From the NCBI RefSeq assembly GCF_900105255.1, contig NZ_LT629763.1, positions 2,728,001-2,792,000 of the forward strand: 64,000 nucleotides of DNA, given 5' to 3'. The DNA is from Halopseudomonas sabulinigri (GTDB lineage: Bacteria; Pseudomonadota; Gammaproteobacteria; Pseudomonadales; Pseudomonadaceae). This document shows positions 42,076 to 50,225 of the stretch, piece after piece; within the stretch, counting starts at the first letter, position 1; each line of letters opens with the position of its first letter. The notes beneath the pieces are model-generated. The model was given only the letters and a program-made list of their open reading frames with translations, was not told the DNA's origin and did no database searches. The translations under genes were made by a program, and so were the position numbers.

Positions 42076-43177
42076 CGTCCATTTCCTCCCAGCTGTGCTC
42101 TATGCCCAGTTGCTCCAGTGCCTGTTGCAGCCAGCGCGGCATCAGCTCGCCGTAGATCACCGGCGAGCGCCAGGGCAGCGGAAGGCGGGTTTGGCTGTGC
42201 TCCACCAGGCCGGCTTGCGCCAGCAGCGGCAGGGCGACATCGGCATTGCCGCCGACGGTGAGTGCCAGACGGCACTGGCGCAGGGTAACCGGCACGGCCT
42301 GCACCGGTAGCTTGGCGCTGCGCCAGGCCGCAAGCCGGCTATCGAGGTTCTGGGCGGCGACGCCTTCCTCGACCACCACCGGCAGGTTGGCCAGCACGCA
42401 ATCAATCAGCTCGGCCGGCAGGCCGGCAAGCCTGGGCAACTGGCTGGTGTCACTATCGGCTTGCAGTGCGCCGAGGCTCAGGTCATAGCGCATGAAGGTC
42501 AGGTCGAGCAGGCGGATGCCGCCGGCCGACTGATGCCGGCGCCACAGGTACAGTGCCTGGCGGGTGTCGATGGCCTGAAGCACCTCGCAGCTGTCCGGGT
42601 CGTACCGAATGCCCTGCTGGTGCAGGTCATGCAACAGGCTATCTAGCCCGGGGCCGGGTGCGCGGTTGATCAGCAGCTGATAGCGCGCCTCGGCGCGGGT
42701 TGAGCAGCTAAGCTCCACCTCAAGATCGGCCAGATGGCGCTGCAGCGCCTGCGCCGTCGCCTCGCTGACGTCCCCCAGTACCACGCCGGGTGGGGTGAGC
42801 AGCATGTTCAGTGCCGCCTCGGGCCGGCAGCCGAGAAAGTGCGCGAGGCGCTGGCAGCACTCTGGCAGCTGCGCGATGTTGCGCACATAGAGGGCGATGT
42901 CCAGCGTCTTACCCGGTTGCGGGCGGGGTGTGTCGGACGCTTCCAGGCGAATATGCAGGCCGGCCTGCTGCAGAATGCTGGCCAGCCCCTCGGCCTGTGC
43001 GGGTGGCAGGTCTTCAAGCAGCACCGAGGGCGCGCGGTAGAGCGCATTGGCCACGCGGCTGGCAGGCAAACCCAGCTGCCGCGCGAGCAGGCCAGCGAGG
43101 CCGGGCTGCGCGGAGCCGACCGATTCGACGACGACCCGCTGAGCACTGGTCAGGTGGGGATGAATGGATGCGTCCAT
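42062..43177 (-). CDS. Cluster gene 1: protein with two L7/L12 C-terminal-like repeats
   Basis: A 371-residue protein of unknown function. Residues about 14-80 (LLARQLGLPASRVANALYRA, VLLEDLPPAQAEGLASILQQAGLHIRLE) and about 91-158 (RLAHFLGCRPEAALNMLLTP, GVVLGDVSEATAQALQRHLADLEVEL) follow the pattern of the ribosomal protein L7/L12 C-terminal domain (helix-helix-P-x-V-hairpin-AExxxxxLexAG-strand). The remaining 210 residues are not recognised. First gene of the cluster; the start at 43177 has a strong TAAGGAGA nine bases upstream. No signal peptide. Confidence 0.7.
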   Translation of the reverse strand: MDASIHPHLTSAQRVVVESVGSAQPGLAGLLARQLGLPASRVANALYRAPSVLLEDLPPAQAEGLASILQQAGLHIRLEASDTPRPQPGKTLDIALYVRNIAQLPECCQRLAHFLGCRPEAALNMLLTPPGVVLGDVSEATAQALQRHLADLEVELSCSTRAEARYQLLINRAPGPGLDSLLHDLHQQGIRYDPDSCEVLQAIDTRQALYLWRRHQSAGGIRLLDLTFMRYDLSLGALQADSDTSQLPRLAGLPAELIDCVLANLPVVVEEGVAAQNLDSRLAAWRSAKLPVQAVPVTLRQCRLALTVGGNADVALPLLAQAGLVEHSQTRLPLPWRSPVIYGELMPRWLQQALEQLGIEHSWEEMDDGRH

Positions 43178-43627
43178 GGCGAGGTCTCCTTAAGTCCGCA
43201 GCACGTGTACAGAGCACGCGCCCTCGAGCGGGAAATGGGTGTCGGGTCTTGGCAGGTGTGAAGCCGTATGGCGGTGTGAGATGGCCGGAGCGCCAGAGGC
43301 TGCGTTAACACGGGAAGGCGCGGCTTCGGCAGGCGTGACAGCGGCGCCGCCAACGTGCGCGGCGGGATGCTCATCGCAACGGGATAAGCGCAGTACAGGG
43401 GCTGCGCCGGTATTGTTGGACTTCGCCAAAACCCACACCTCCGTGTCGGGAATCGACGACAGCGACGCGGGTCAGGCGTCCGACGATCAAAAAGGAAAAT
43501 TACCGCTCGCAGATCAACATAGTTCAGCGCAAAAAACTGTCAATGGTGGCCCTTTGCTGCGAAGCTGCTGGGGTTTTTGTGCCGCTCTACGCTAAGCTAG
43601 GGGCAATATTCGAGGAACCGTAAAACC
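43178..43627. other. 450-base intergenic region between the ten-gene cluster and the response regulator
   Basis: No convincing gene. The left 330 bases would be an untranslated leader of the cluster if transcription starts at the promoter described at 43516-43543. It contains short GC-rich inverted segments but no riboswitch or hairpin-T terminator I recognise. The right end carries GAGGA for the response regulator. Short frames on the minus strand (43150-43438) lack ribosome sites and look non-coding. Confidence 0.5.
43516..43543 (-). promoter_or_regulatory. Candidate sigma-70 promoter for the ten-gene cluster
   Basis: On the minus strand TTGACA (43543-43538), a 16-base spacer and TATGTT (43521-43516). 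The -35 is consensus and the -10 matches 4 of 6. It points at gene 1, about 330 bases away; I found no closer match by eye. Confidence 0.45.
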
Positions 43628-44533
43628 ATGGCAAAAGTGTCTGTGCTGATTGTTGATGACGCCCCCTTTATCCGCGATCTGGTGAAGAAGGCGCTGCGTA
43701 GCCACTTCCCGGGCTTGCAGATCGAGGAAGCGATCAATGGTCGCAAGGCCCAGCAGATGCTCTCGCGCAGCAGTTTTGATCTGATCCTTTGCGACTGGGA
43801 GATGCCGGAAATGGGTGGTCTTGAGTTGCTCCAGTGGTTTCGGGGCCAGCCGGGTATGGAGGCCATTCCCTTCATCATGGTGACCAGCCGTGGTGACAAG
43901 GAGAACGTGGTTGAAGCGATTCAGTCGGGTGTGAGTGATTACGTTGGCAAGCCTTTCACTAATGAACAGCTGCTCGCCAAGGTCAAAAAGGCGTTGCAGC
44001 GCGCCGGCAAGCTGGCGAAGTTGCAGGGCCCGCAAGCGCCGCGTCCGAGTGTTGGTACGGCGCAGGACTCTATCGCCAATCTGACCGGCGGTCGGAAAGT
44101 CGAAGCGCCGGCTGCGCCAGCGCGTCCCGCCGCTCCCGCAAAGCCAGCGGAAGCGCCGGCTGCGACCAAGGCACCCGCGGCGGCCAGCGCGCAATCGGTG
44201 CGTGGCCAGGCGCAGCTGCGTTTGGCCGGTCAGCAGTTTGCCTGCGTGATCAAGACCCTTAGCCTGCGCGATGCGCTGGTGGTGGTGCGCCGTAGTGAGC
44301 GCCTGCCGCAACTGTTTGAAAGTGGTGTGCTGGATCTGGAGCAGGACAGCGATCAGAGCGTCGCGCGCATCAATGCCTACGTCCACGCGGTGGCCGCGCT
44401 GGAGCCAAAGATGGACTCGGAGTGGGTTCGGGTGACGCTGAAATTTGTCGATCAGGATCCGGACAAACTCAACTACCTGTCACGGCTGATCGCTTCGGGT
44501 ACCGCGCAGCAGCATTACAGCCCCGGCGCCTGA
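43628..44533 (+). CDS. CheY-like response regulator with C-terminal PilZ-like domain (PA5364-type)
   Basis: A 301-residue protein. The receiver domain (residues 1-120) has D10, D11, phosphoacceptor D56 (LCDWEMP), T86 and K108 (GKPF), all in place. A Pro/Ala-rich linker spans about 140-190. The C-terminal domain (195-300: VRGQAQLRLAGQQFACVIKTLSLRDALVVV, ending KLNYLSRLI) has a PilZ-like strand pattern but no clear RxxxR, so c-di-GMP binding is uncertain. In P. aeruginosa the equivalent lies between phoU and phoR. No sensor kinase is adjacent. Convergent with phoR, six bases between stops. Confidence 0.8.
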   Translation: MAKVSVLIVDDAPFIRDLVKKALRSHFPGLQIEEAINGRKAQQMLSRSSFDLILCDWEMPEMGGLELLQWFRGQPGMEAIPFIMVTSRGDKENVVEAIQSGVSDYVGKPFTNEQLLAKVKKALQRAGKLAKLQGPQAPRPSVGTAQDSIANLTGGRKVEAPAAPARPAAPAKPAEAPAATKAPAAASAQSVRGQAQLRLAGQQFACVIKTLSLRDALVVVRRSERLPQLFESGVLDLEQDSDQSVARINAYVHAVAALEPKMDSEWVRVTLKFVDQDPDKLNYLSRLIASGTAQQHYSPGA

Positions 44534-44539
44534 CGCCGT

Positions 44540-45832
44540 TCAGGGACGACGTTTGGCCGGGAAGTGGCAGATGAAAGTGCTGCCTTCACCTGCCTTGCTG
44601 AGAATTTCCAGCCGGCCCTGATGGCGTAGCAGCACATGCTTGACGATGGCCAGACCCAGACCGGTGCCGCCGGTATTGGTGCTGCGGCTTGAATCGACCC
44701 GGTAGAAGCGCTCGGTCAAACGGTTGATATGCTGGGGCGCAATGCCCACGCCGTTGTCCTTGACCGCCAGGTGCTGGCCCTTGTCGTCACTCCACCAGTG
44801 CAGCTCAATGTCACCCTGTTCCGGGGTGTACTTCACCGCGTTGAACGCCAGGTTGGAAAATGCGCTGCGCAGCTCGCCTTCCACGCCCTGCAGTCGGGTG
44901 TTGCCGTCTATTTGCAGACTGATGTGATGGCGTTGCTCGCCAGACAGCGATTGGGCGTCCTTGCGGATACTTTCCAGCATGGGCGCAACGTCGACGTTTT
45001 CGTCTTCGCTGGTGTGGTCGGAGGTTTCCAGGCGGGCGAGAAGCAGCAGGTCGTTGAGCAGGCTTTGCATGCGGTTTGACTGCTGTTGCATCTGCTGTAG
45101 CGGCCGCTTCCAGCGCGGGTTCATCTGCTCTTCACTGTCGAGCAGGGTCTCTACATAGCCGACCACCACCGTCAGCGGCGTTCGCAGCTCATGGGAGACG
45201 TTCGCCACAAAATCTTTGCGCATTTGCTCAAGATTGTGCAGCCGCGTAACGTCGCGCACGACCATCAAACGATCCCCTGGCCCATAGCGGGTGACGGCAT
45301 ACTGCAGCTGGGTGTTGAGGTCTATTGGCGAATGAATTTCCAGCGGTTCGCGAAAGTCGCCATGCTCAAAATACTCGATAAAGCGTGGGTCGCGAATCAG
45401 GTTGTTCACGTGCTGGCCGCTGTCGTCCGGGGTACGCAGCCCGAGCAGGCGCTCGGCAGCGTGGTTCCACCACTCCAGGTGGCCGTCCTTGTCGATCATC
45501 ACCACCGCGTCGCGCAGTGCCGAGGTGGAAGACTGGATACGATCAATCACCGCCTGCAGGCGCGCGCGCATGCGCCCGTCACGCCGTTGCAGGTGGTAGA
45601 TGCTGTCGAAGATTTCGCCCCAGACGCCCTTGGCTTCGGGTGGTGGCTCGTTTGGGTGGGTGCTGAGCCACTCATAGAAGCGCGACATCTGACGCAACGT
45701 CCAGGCCAGATAGAAGCCCAGGCCTAAGACCAGGGTCCAGGCGGGTTGCTCGATGATCCAGCCAATCAGCAGACAGGCCAGCACCAGCAGTAGCAGCTGC
45801 CCCAGGACCCGACTGAAACTGTTTTTACTCAC
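44540..45832 (-). CDS. phoR: Phosphate-regulon sensor histidine kinase PhoR
   Basis: A 430-residue membrane kinase. Two helices at residues 8-45, a charged linker, a PAS domain (about 95-195: AVVMIDKDGHLEWWNHAAERLLGL), the HisKA dimerisation motif FVANVSHELRTPLTVVVGYVETL with the phosphorylated histidine, and an ATPase domain with NLAFNAVKYTPEQGDI, DNGVGI and STNTGGTGLGLAIVKHVL. It phosphorylates PhoB under low phosphate and is held inactive through Pst-PhoU. 65 bases after phoB. Confidence 0.96.
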   Translation of the reverse strand: MSKNSFSRVLGQLLLLVLACLLIGWIIEQPAWTLVLGLGFYLAWTLRQMSRFYEWLSTHPNEPPPEAKGVWGEIFDSIYHLQRRDGRMRARLQAVIDRIQSSTSALRDAVVMIDKDGHLEWWNHAAERLLGLRTPDDSGQHVNNLIRDPRFIEYFEHGDFREPLEIHSPIDLNTQLQYAVTRYGPGDRLMVVRDVTRLHNLEQMRKDFVANVSHELRTPLTVVVGYVETLLDSEEQMNPRWKRPLQQMQQQSNRMQSLLNDLLLLARLETSDHTSEDENVDVAPMLESIRKDAQSLSGEQRHHISLQIDGNTRLQGVEGELRSAFSNLAFNAVKYTPEQGDIELHWWSDDKGQHLAVKDNGVGIAPQHINRLTERFYRVDSSRSTNTGGTGLGLAIVKHVLLRHQGRLEILSKAGEGSTFICHFPAKRRP

Positions 45833-45897
45833 AGGCGCTCCCCAGATTCAGCTACTTCTACATGCTTTTGCGCGTGAGCTGCAATGGCACGCTGCCC

Positions 45898-46587
45898 TCA
45901 GGCCTTGGTCGAGAATCGATAACCGGTGCCGCGCACGGTTTGTACCAGATGCTCGTAGTTGCTGCCAAGCGCCTTGCGCAGACGCCGAATGTGCACATCG
46001 ACGGTACGCTCTTCAACGTACACATTGCCGCCCCAGACCTGATCAAGCAACTGCCCGCGGGTGTAGGCACGTTCCTGGTGGGTCATGAAGAACTGCAGCA
46101 GGCGATATTCGGTGGGGCCCATTTCGGCGGCGCTGTCGTCGATGGTGACGCGGTGGCTGACCGGGTCCAGGTGCAGGCCGGCAACCTCGATGGGGGCTTC
46201 GCTGTCGACCGGGCCGGCGCGGCGCAGCACGGCCTTGAGCCGGGCGACCAGTTCACGCGGGGAAAAGGGCTTGGTGATGTAATCGTCGGCGCCGACTTCC
46301 AGGCCCTGGATCTTGTTGTCCTCTTCGCCCTTGGCGGTGAGCATGATGATCGGAATGTCCGTGGTCATCTCATCGCGCTTGAGGCGGCGCGCCAGTTCGA
46401 TGCCGGTGGTGCCGGGCAACATCCAGTCGAGCAGGATCAGGTCCGGCTTGCAGTCAATGATGCTGGCGTGGGCCTGTTGGGTGTTTTCGGCTTCGAGGCA
46501 GTCGTAGCCTGCCATTTCCAGTGCAACCGCGATCATTTCGCGGATTGGAGCTTCGTCATCGACGATCAGAATGGTTTTGCCTGACAT
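45898..46587 (-). CDS. phoB: Phosphate-regulon response regulator PhoB
   Basis: A 229-residue OmpR-type activator. The receiver has D10, D11 and phosphoacceptor D54 ([10 protein letters not shown]). The winged-helix DNA-binding domain (about 130-229) has [27 protein letters not shown] and [12 protein letters not shown], then GTGYRFS. It activates pstS and other genes through Pho boxes such as those at 27.1 kb. A probable own Pho box lies upstream (46637-46658), implying autoregulation. Confidence 0.97.
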   Translation of the reverse strand: MSGKTILIVDDEAPIREMIAVALEMAGYDCLEAENTQQAHASIIDCKPDLILLDWMLPGTTGIELARRLKRDEMTTDIPIIMLTAKGEEDNKIQGLEVGADDYITKPFSPRELVARLKAVLRRAGPVDSEAPIEVAGLHLDPVSHRVTIDDSAAEMGPTEYRLLQFFMTHQERAYTRGQLLDQVWGGNVYVEERTVDVHIRRLRKALGSNYEHLVQTVRGTGYRFSTKA

Positions 46588-46636
46588 GGTTTACCGTCTC
46601 GTTGCAGATTTCTGACATGCGCCGATTAGATAACAT

Positions 46637-46658
46637 TTTTATTTCAGTTATGTGACTG
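46637..46658 (-). promoter_or_regulatory. Probable Pho box upstream of phoB
   Basis: On the minus strand two adjacent 11-base units, CAGTCACATAA and CTGAAATAAAA, match the Pho unit at about 7 and 8 positions. A possible -10 lies just downstream (around 46625-46634). It sits 50 bases before the phoB start. Confidence 0.5.
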
Positions 46659-46700
46659 TGCCGGGTCAGGTCGATGAAAGTGTGCTGCGCCGCGCCTTTT

Positions 46701-47591
46701 TCAGCCCAGCCAGTAGTCGAGCGCCAGGCCGATAAACACCAGCATGCCCGCCCAGTGATTGGACAGGAAAGCGCTCAGGCAGGCATCGGCGTCGCGCTCG
46801 CGGATCAGCCAGTGTTGCCAGGCAAAGCCGAGCACCATGCCCAGCAGGCCGAGGTAGTAGTACAGGCCCAGATCAAAGCGCGCGCCAACCAGCAGCAGGC
46901 AGAGCAGCGTCAGTCCCTGCAGCATGCCGATGATGGCGCGGTCTGCCTCGCCAAACAGGATGGCGGTGGACTTGATGCCGATGCGCAGGTCGTCTTCACG
47001 GTCGCACATGGCGTACTCAGTGTCATAGGCCACGGTCCACAGCAGGTTGGCCAGAAACAGCAGCCAGAGCGCCGGTGGCAGGCTGCCGGCTTCGGCGGCA
47101 AAGGCCATGGGTATCGCCCAGGAGAACGCCGCGCCCAGTACCACCTGCGGGTAGAACGTAAAGCGCTTGCAGAACGGGTACAGCGCGGCCAGCGCCACGC
47201 CACCGAACGACAGCAGGATGGTCAACTGGTTGGTGAACAGCACCAGTACCGCACTGAGCGCCACCAACACGGAAAACAGAATCAGCGCCTGTTTGGCGCT
47301 GATCCGGCCGGTGGCCAGTGGGCGTTGCTGGGTGCGCCGCACGTGCCCATCGAAATCGCGGTCAGCGTAGTCGTTGATCACACAACCGGCGGCGCGCATC
47401 AGAATCACACCAAGTACAAAGATGATCAGGTTGGCGGTGCCGGGTACGCCTTCGGCGGCCAGCCACAGTGCCCACAGGGTCGGCCAGAGCAGCAGGTAGG
47501 TGCCGATCGGGCGGTCGAGCCGCATCAGCTGAATATAGTCGTTGGCTTTCGGGTGCAGGCGCCCCAGCGGTTTGATCAGCAGACCCAGCAA
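46701..47591 (-). CDS. ubiA: 4-hydroxybenzoate octaprenyltransferase UbiA
   Basis: A 296-residue inner-membrane prenyltransferase with eight or nine helices. It joins the polyprenyl tail to 4-hydroxybenzoate in ubiquinone synthesis. The two Mg-diphosphate motifs are [15 protein letters not shown] and [32 protein letters not shown] near residue 28 is the UbiA opening. 26 bases downstream of ubiC. Confidence 0.96.
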   Translation of the reverse strand: MLGLLIKPLGRLHPKANDYIQLMRLDRPIGTYLLLWPTLWALWLAAEGVPGTANLIIFVLGVILMRAAGCVINDYADRDFDGHVRRTQQRPLATGRISAKQALILFSVLVALSAVLVLFTNQLTILLSFGGVALAALYPFCKRFTFYPQVVLGAAFSWAIPMAFAAEAGSLPPALWLLFLANLLWTVAYDTEYAMCDREDDLRIGIKSTAILFGEADRAIIGMLQGLTLLCLLLVGARFDLGLYYYLGLLGMVLGFAWQHWLIRERDADACLSAFLSNHWAGMLVFIGLALDYWLG

Positions 47592-47617
47592 GGTGTCACT
47601 CCAGACAGGATAAAGGT

Positions 47618-48139
47618 TCAGGTGCCGGCCGGTGGCCAGCCCTGCAAGAATACTTCACAAACCAGCAGCTGCAAGTCGCCGTCAGAAAAGTGTGAACGCC
47701 GTGCCCAAAGCCCCTCAGCCGCAAAGTCGCGAGGCAGCCAGGCGGCCGGGTAGCGGGCGATTTCGATGGGCCCACGGCGAATCTGCGGGTTACGAAACAG
47801 CAGGTGGCCCAGGCTGGTGGTACCCAGGCCGTTGAGCTCGACGGCAGCGCTGCCGAGGGCGCTGAGCGGTGCCACCGAGCGCGCAAATACCCTGGGCGCA
47901 CCATCGGTGTGCAGCAGCACCTGACGCACCCACACCGGTTGCCCAGCAGCAATGCCGAGGGCCTGTGCTTCGTCGGCGCGTGCGGGTTGCTCCTCCTGGG
48001 CGAGCAGTTCAACCCGGAAATCATCATTGCCGGCGTCGGTCAGTCGCTGGGTCAGTGAGCCTTCGGCGCACAGCCAGTTGAACAGCGGAGCAGGGGGTAG
48101 TGCCGGGTGGCGATCGGCGGCAAACCAGTCGGGCAGCAT
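47618..48139 (-). CDS. ubiC: Chorismate lyase UbiC
   Basis: A 173-residue cytoplasmic enzyme that makes 4-hydroxybenzoate and pyruvate from chorismate. Recognisable parts are [16 protein letters not shown], the arginine in [24 protein letters not shown], and [27 protein letters not shown] start it at 48139 because the protein family begins near LPDWFAADR; the frame stays open to 48331 but the extra residues look non-coding. It precedes ubiA, feeding the same pathway. Confidence 0.9.
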   Translation of the reverse strand: MLPDWFAADRHPALPPAPLFNWLCAEGSLTQRLTDAGNDDFRVELLAQEEQPARADEAQALGIAAGQPVWVRQVLLHTDGAPRVFARSVAPLSALGSAAVELNGLGTTSLGHLLFRNPQIRRGPIEIARYPAAWLPRDFAAEGLWARRSHFSDGDLQLLVCEVFLQGWPPAGT

Positions 48140-48330
48140 TGCGAAAAAACATCTCCGGCGGGCGGTTGAACGGGTGCCCGGCAGAGTACCACGAAACACC
48201 GTTGCACCGCGCTGGCGCGCGCTGAGACGCAGTGTTGCAGGGCGCGTGCCGGTGGGCTGGCCTTGGACTTGCATCGCAATTGCGGTAGTGTCGCCAGCAG
48301 ATTGATTCCAACTATATGTGGGTAGCAGCA

Positions 48331-48498
48331 ATGAAGAAGTGGCAGTGCATCGTGTGTGGTTTTATTTACGACGAAGCCGAAGGCTGGCCGGATGACGGCA
48401 TTGCCGCCGGCACGCCCTGGGAAGATGTCCCGGCAGACTGGATGTGTCCGGACTGCGGTGTGGGCAAGGAAGACTTTGAAATGATCGAGATCGGCTGA
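48331..48498 (+). CDS. rubA: Rubredoxin
   Basis: A 55-residue iron protein with both CxxC knuckles: [29 protein letters not shown] and [15 protein letters not shown]. The four cysteines hold one Fe. In Pseudomonas, rubredoxins carry electrons from rubredoxin reductase to alkane hydroxylase or oxidative-stress enzymes. P. aeruginosa has two genes (rubA1, rubA2) here; only one is present. 24 bases before the reductase gene, so one operon. Confidence 0.96.
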   Translation: MKKWQCIVCGFIYDEAEGWPDDGIAAGTPWEDVPADWMCPDCGVGKEDFEMIEIG

Positions 48499-48522
48499 CG
48501 CAAACAGCAGGGAGATACACAG

Positions 48523-49689
48523 GTGAGTGACGAGGCCCCGCTGGTTATCGTGGGCACTGGATTGGCGGGTTACAACCTGGCCAAGGAAGTGCGCAAGCTG
48601 GACACTGAGCGTGAACTCTTGCTGATTACCGCCGATGACGGCCGGTTTTATTCCAAGCCGTTGTTGTCCACCGGCTTCGCCAAGGCCAAGGAGGCCGACG
48701 AACTGGCAGCGCACAGCGCCGCCAGCATGGCCGAGCAGTTGAATGCTTGCGTGCTGGACCACACCCAGGTGACGGCAATTGATCCCCAGCAGCGCCTGCT
48801 GCGGCTGGGTGAGCGCCAGCAGGCCTACTCCGAGCTGGTGTTGGCGGTCGGCGCAGAACCACGCCGCCTGCCGTGGGCCGATGAGTTGGGCGAGCAGCTG
48901 CTGTCGATCAATGACCTGCATGACTACGGGCGTTTTCGCGCTGTATTGCAGGGCAAGCAGCGGGTGGTCATCATCGGTGCCGGCCTGATTGGCTGCGAGT
49001 TCGCCAATGATCTGGTGGCGGGTGGCTTTCAGGTGAGCGTGGTCGCCTCTGACCCTTACCTTATGCCGCAGCTGATTCCCGAACCGGTCGCCGCTGCCGT
49101 GCAGGCGCAGTTGGAAGCGCTGGGTGTGGTTTTTCATCTGGGCTGTGCCATCGAATCGCTGGAACCTAACGGGCATGGCGTGCAGCTGCGCCTGAATGAC
49201 GGCAGCCAGGTCGATGCCGATCAGGCACTCTCAGCCATCGGGCTGGCGCCACGATTGGCATTGGCCGAGCAGGCGGGGTTGGAGCTCGGTCGCGGGATAG
49301 TGGTCGATCGGCATCTGGCGACCAGTCAGCCGCACATTTACGCGTTGGGCGACTGCGCCGAGGTACAGGGCCTGAACCTGATGTATGTAATGCCGCTGAT
49401 GACGGCGGCGCGCGCGCTGGCCAAGACCCTGTGTGGTGAGCGCAGCGCCCTGAGTTACCCGGCGATGCCAGTGATGGTCAAGACCCCGGCTTGCCCGCTG
49501 GTTGTCGCGCCACCGCTGACGGCCGAGTCAGGGCACTGGGTTACGACGGGTGAAGGGACCGACCTGCAAGCGCTGTTTCACGATGAGCAGGGCCAGCTGC
49601 ATGGCTTTGCCCTGACCGGCAGCCGGGTCGCTGAAAAGTTGAAACTGACGCGCGAGTTGCCGGGCTGGCTACTGCCGGCGGCCGGCTGA
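48523..49689 (+). CDS. rubB: Rubredoxin-NAD+ reductase
   Basis: A 388-residue FAD enzyme passing electrons from NADH to rubredoxin. FAD motif VIVGTGLAGYNLAKEVRKLD at the start, NAD motif VVIIGAGLIGCEFANDL near residue 148, and the second FAD motif IYALGDCAEV near 277. It starts at GTG 48523 with GGGAG upstream. It forms a pair with the preceding rubredoxin gene. From 49690 to 49889 there is no gene beyond the HU promoter region. Confidence 0.93.
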   Translation: MSDEAPLVIVGTGLAGYNLAKEVRKLDTERELLLITADDGRFYSKPLLSTGFAKAKEADELAAHSAASMAEQLNACVLDHTQVTAIDPQQRLLRLGERQQAYSELVLAVGAEPRRLPWADELGEQLLSINDLHDYGRFRAVLQGKQRVVIIGAGLIGCEFANDLVAGGFQVSVVASDPYLMPQLIPEPVAAAVQAQLEALGVVFHLGCAIESLEPNGHGVQLRLNDGSQVDADQALSAIGLAPRLALAEQAGLELGRGIVVDRHLATSQPHIYALGDCAEVQGLNLMYVMPLMTAARALAKTLCGERSALSYPAMPVMVKTPACPLVVAPPLTAESGHWVTTGEGTDLQALFHDEQGQLHGFALTGSRVAEKLKLTRELPGWLLPAAG

Positions 49690-49889
49690 ATGAGGCACTT
49701 TGGCCTTTTGTCGGGAAAATGTGGTTTGCGGCACGGCTTAAGCCCTATGGTGGCTGGCGTAATCGGATCAGTCGTGCCATGCTGAACGGGCTGTGGCAGA
49801 GCGCCTGGGCCTTGCGTCCGGGTGCCTAATCACTCCCGCTGCGAGGATGCGGCGGTAACAACAAAAACAACAGATTAATGAGGCTTTAT

Positions 49890-50162
49890 ATGCGTAAACC
49901 GGATCTCGCGGCGGCGATTGCCGACAAGGCTGACCTGAGCAAGGATCAGGCAAACCGAGTACTCAATGCCGTACTGGATGAAATCACTCAAGCCCTCAGC
50001 CGCCAGGATTCAGTGACCCTGGTTGGTTTTGGAACCTTCCTGCAACGTCATCGCGGTGCCCGCACCGGCAAGAACCCGCAAACCGGCGCTCCCGTTCAGA
50101 TCAAAGCCAGTAACACAGTGTCTTTCAAGCCAGGTAAAAGTCTCAAAGACGCCGTCAACTGA
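49890..50162 (+). CDS. hupA: DNA-binding protein HU-alpha
   Basis: A 90-residue histone-like protein: MRKPDLAAAIADKADLSKDQANRVLNAVLDEI, VTLVGFGTFLQRHRGARTGKNPQTG (the DNA-binding arm) and FKPGKSLKDAVN at the end. It dimerises and bends DNA. Start at 49890 with GAGG six bases upstream; an in-frame ATG at 49878 would add four residues not found in the family. Confidence 0.94.
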   Translation: MRKPDLAAAIADKADLSKDQANRVLNAVLDEITQALSRQDSVTLVGFGTFLQRHRGARTGKNPQTGAPVQIKASNTVSFKPGKSLKDAVN

Positions 50163-50171
50163 TTGCACTGC

Positions 50172-50203
50172 GTAACAGGGGCCGAGCCTCGGTCCCTGTT
50201 ACC
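50172..50203. terminator. Hairpin between HU and the HDOD gene
   Basis: GTAACAGGG-CCGAG (50172-50185) pairs with CTCGG-CCCTGTTAC (from 50188), a 15-pair stem with one G-T mismatch. No T-tract follows, so it may be a weak or Rho-assisted terminator between convergent genes. Confidence 0.55.
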
Positions 50204-50225
50204 GTAAAGCCTTGTTCGCGGGCTT

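Noticed and set aside
34395-43177. The unknown cluster as a type VI secretion, phage-tail or contractile injection locus
   Set aside because: No sheath, tube, baseplate, spike, AAA+ ATPase or lysis gene is recognisable; the OmpA-like domain alone is not enough.
43150-43438. Small minus-strand frames in the cluster leader as a leader peptide
   Set aside because: No ribosome-binding site, Pro/Arg/His-rich shadow-like composition, and one overlaps the start of gene 1.
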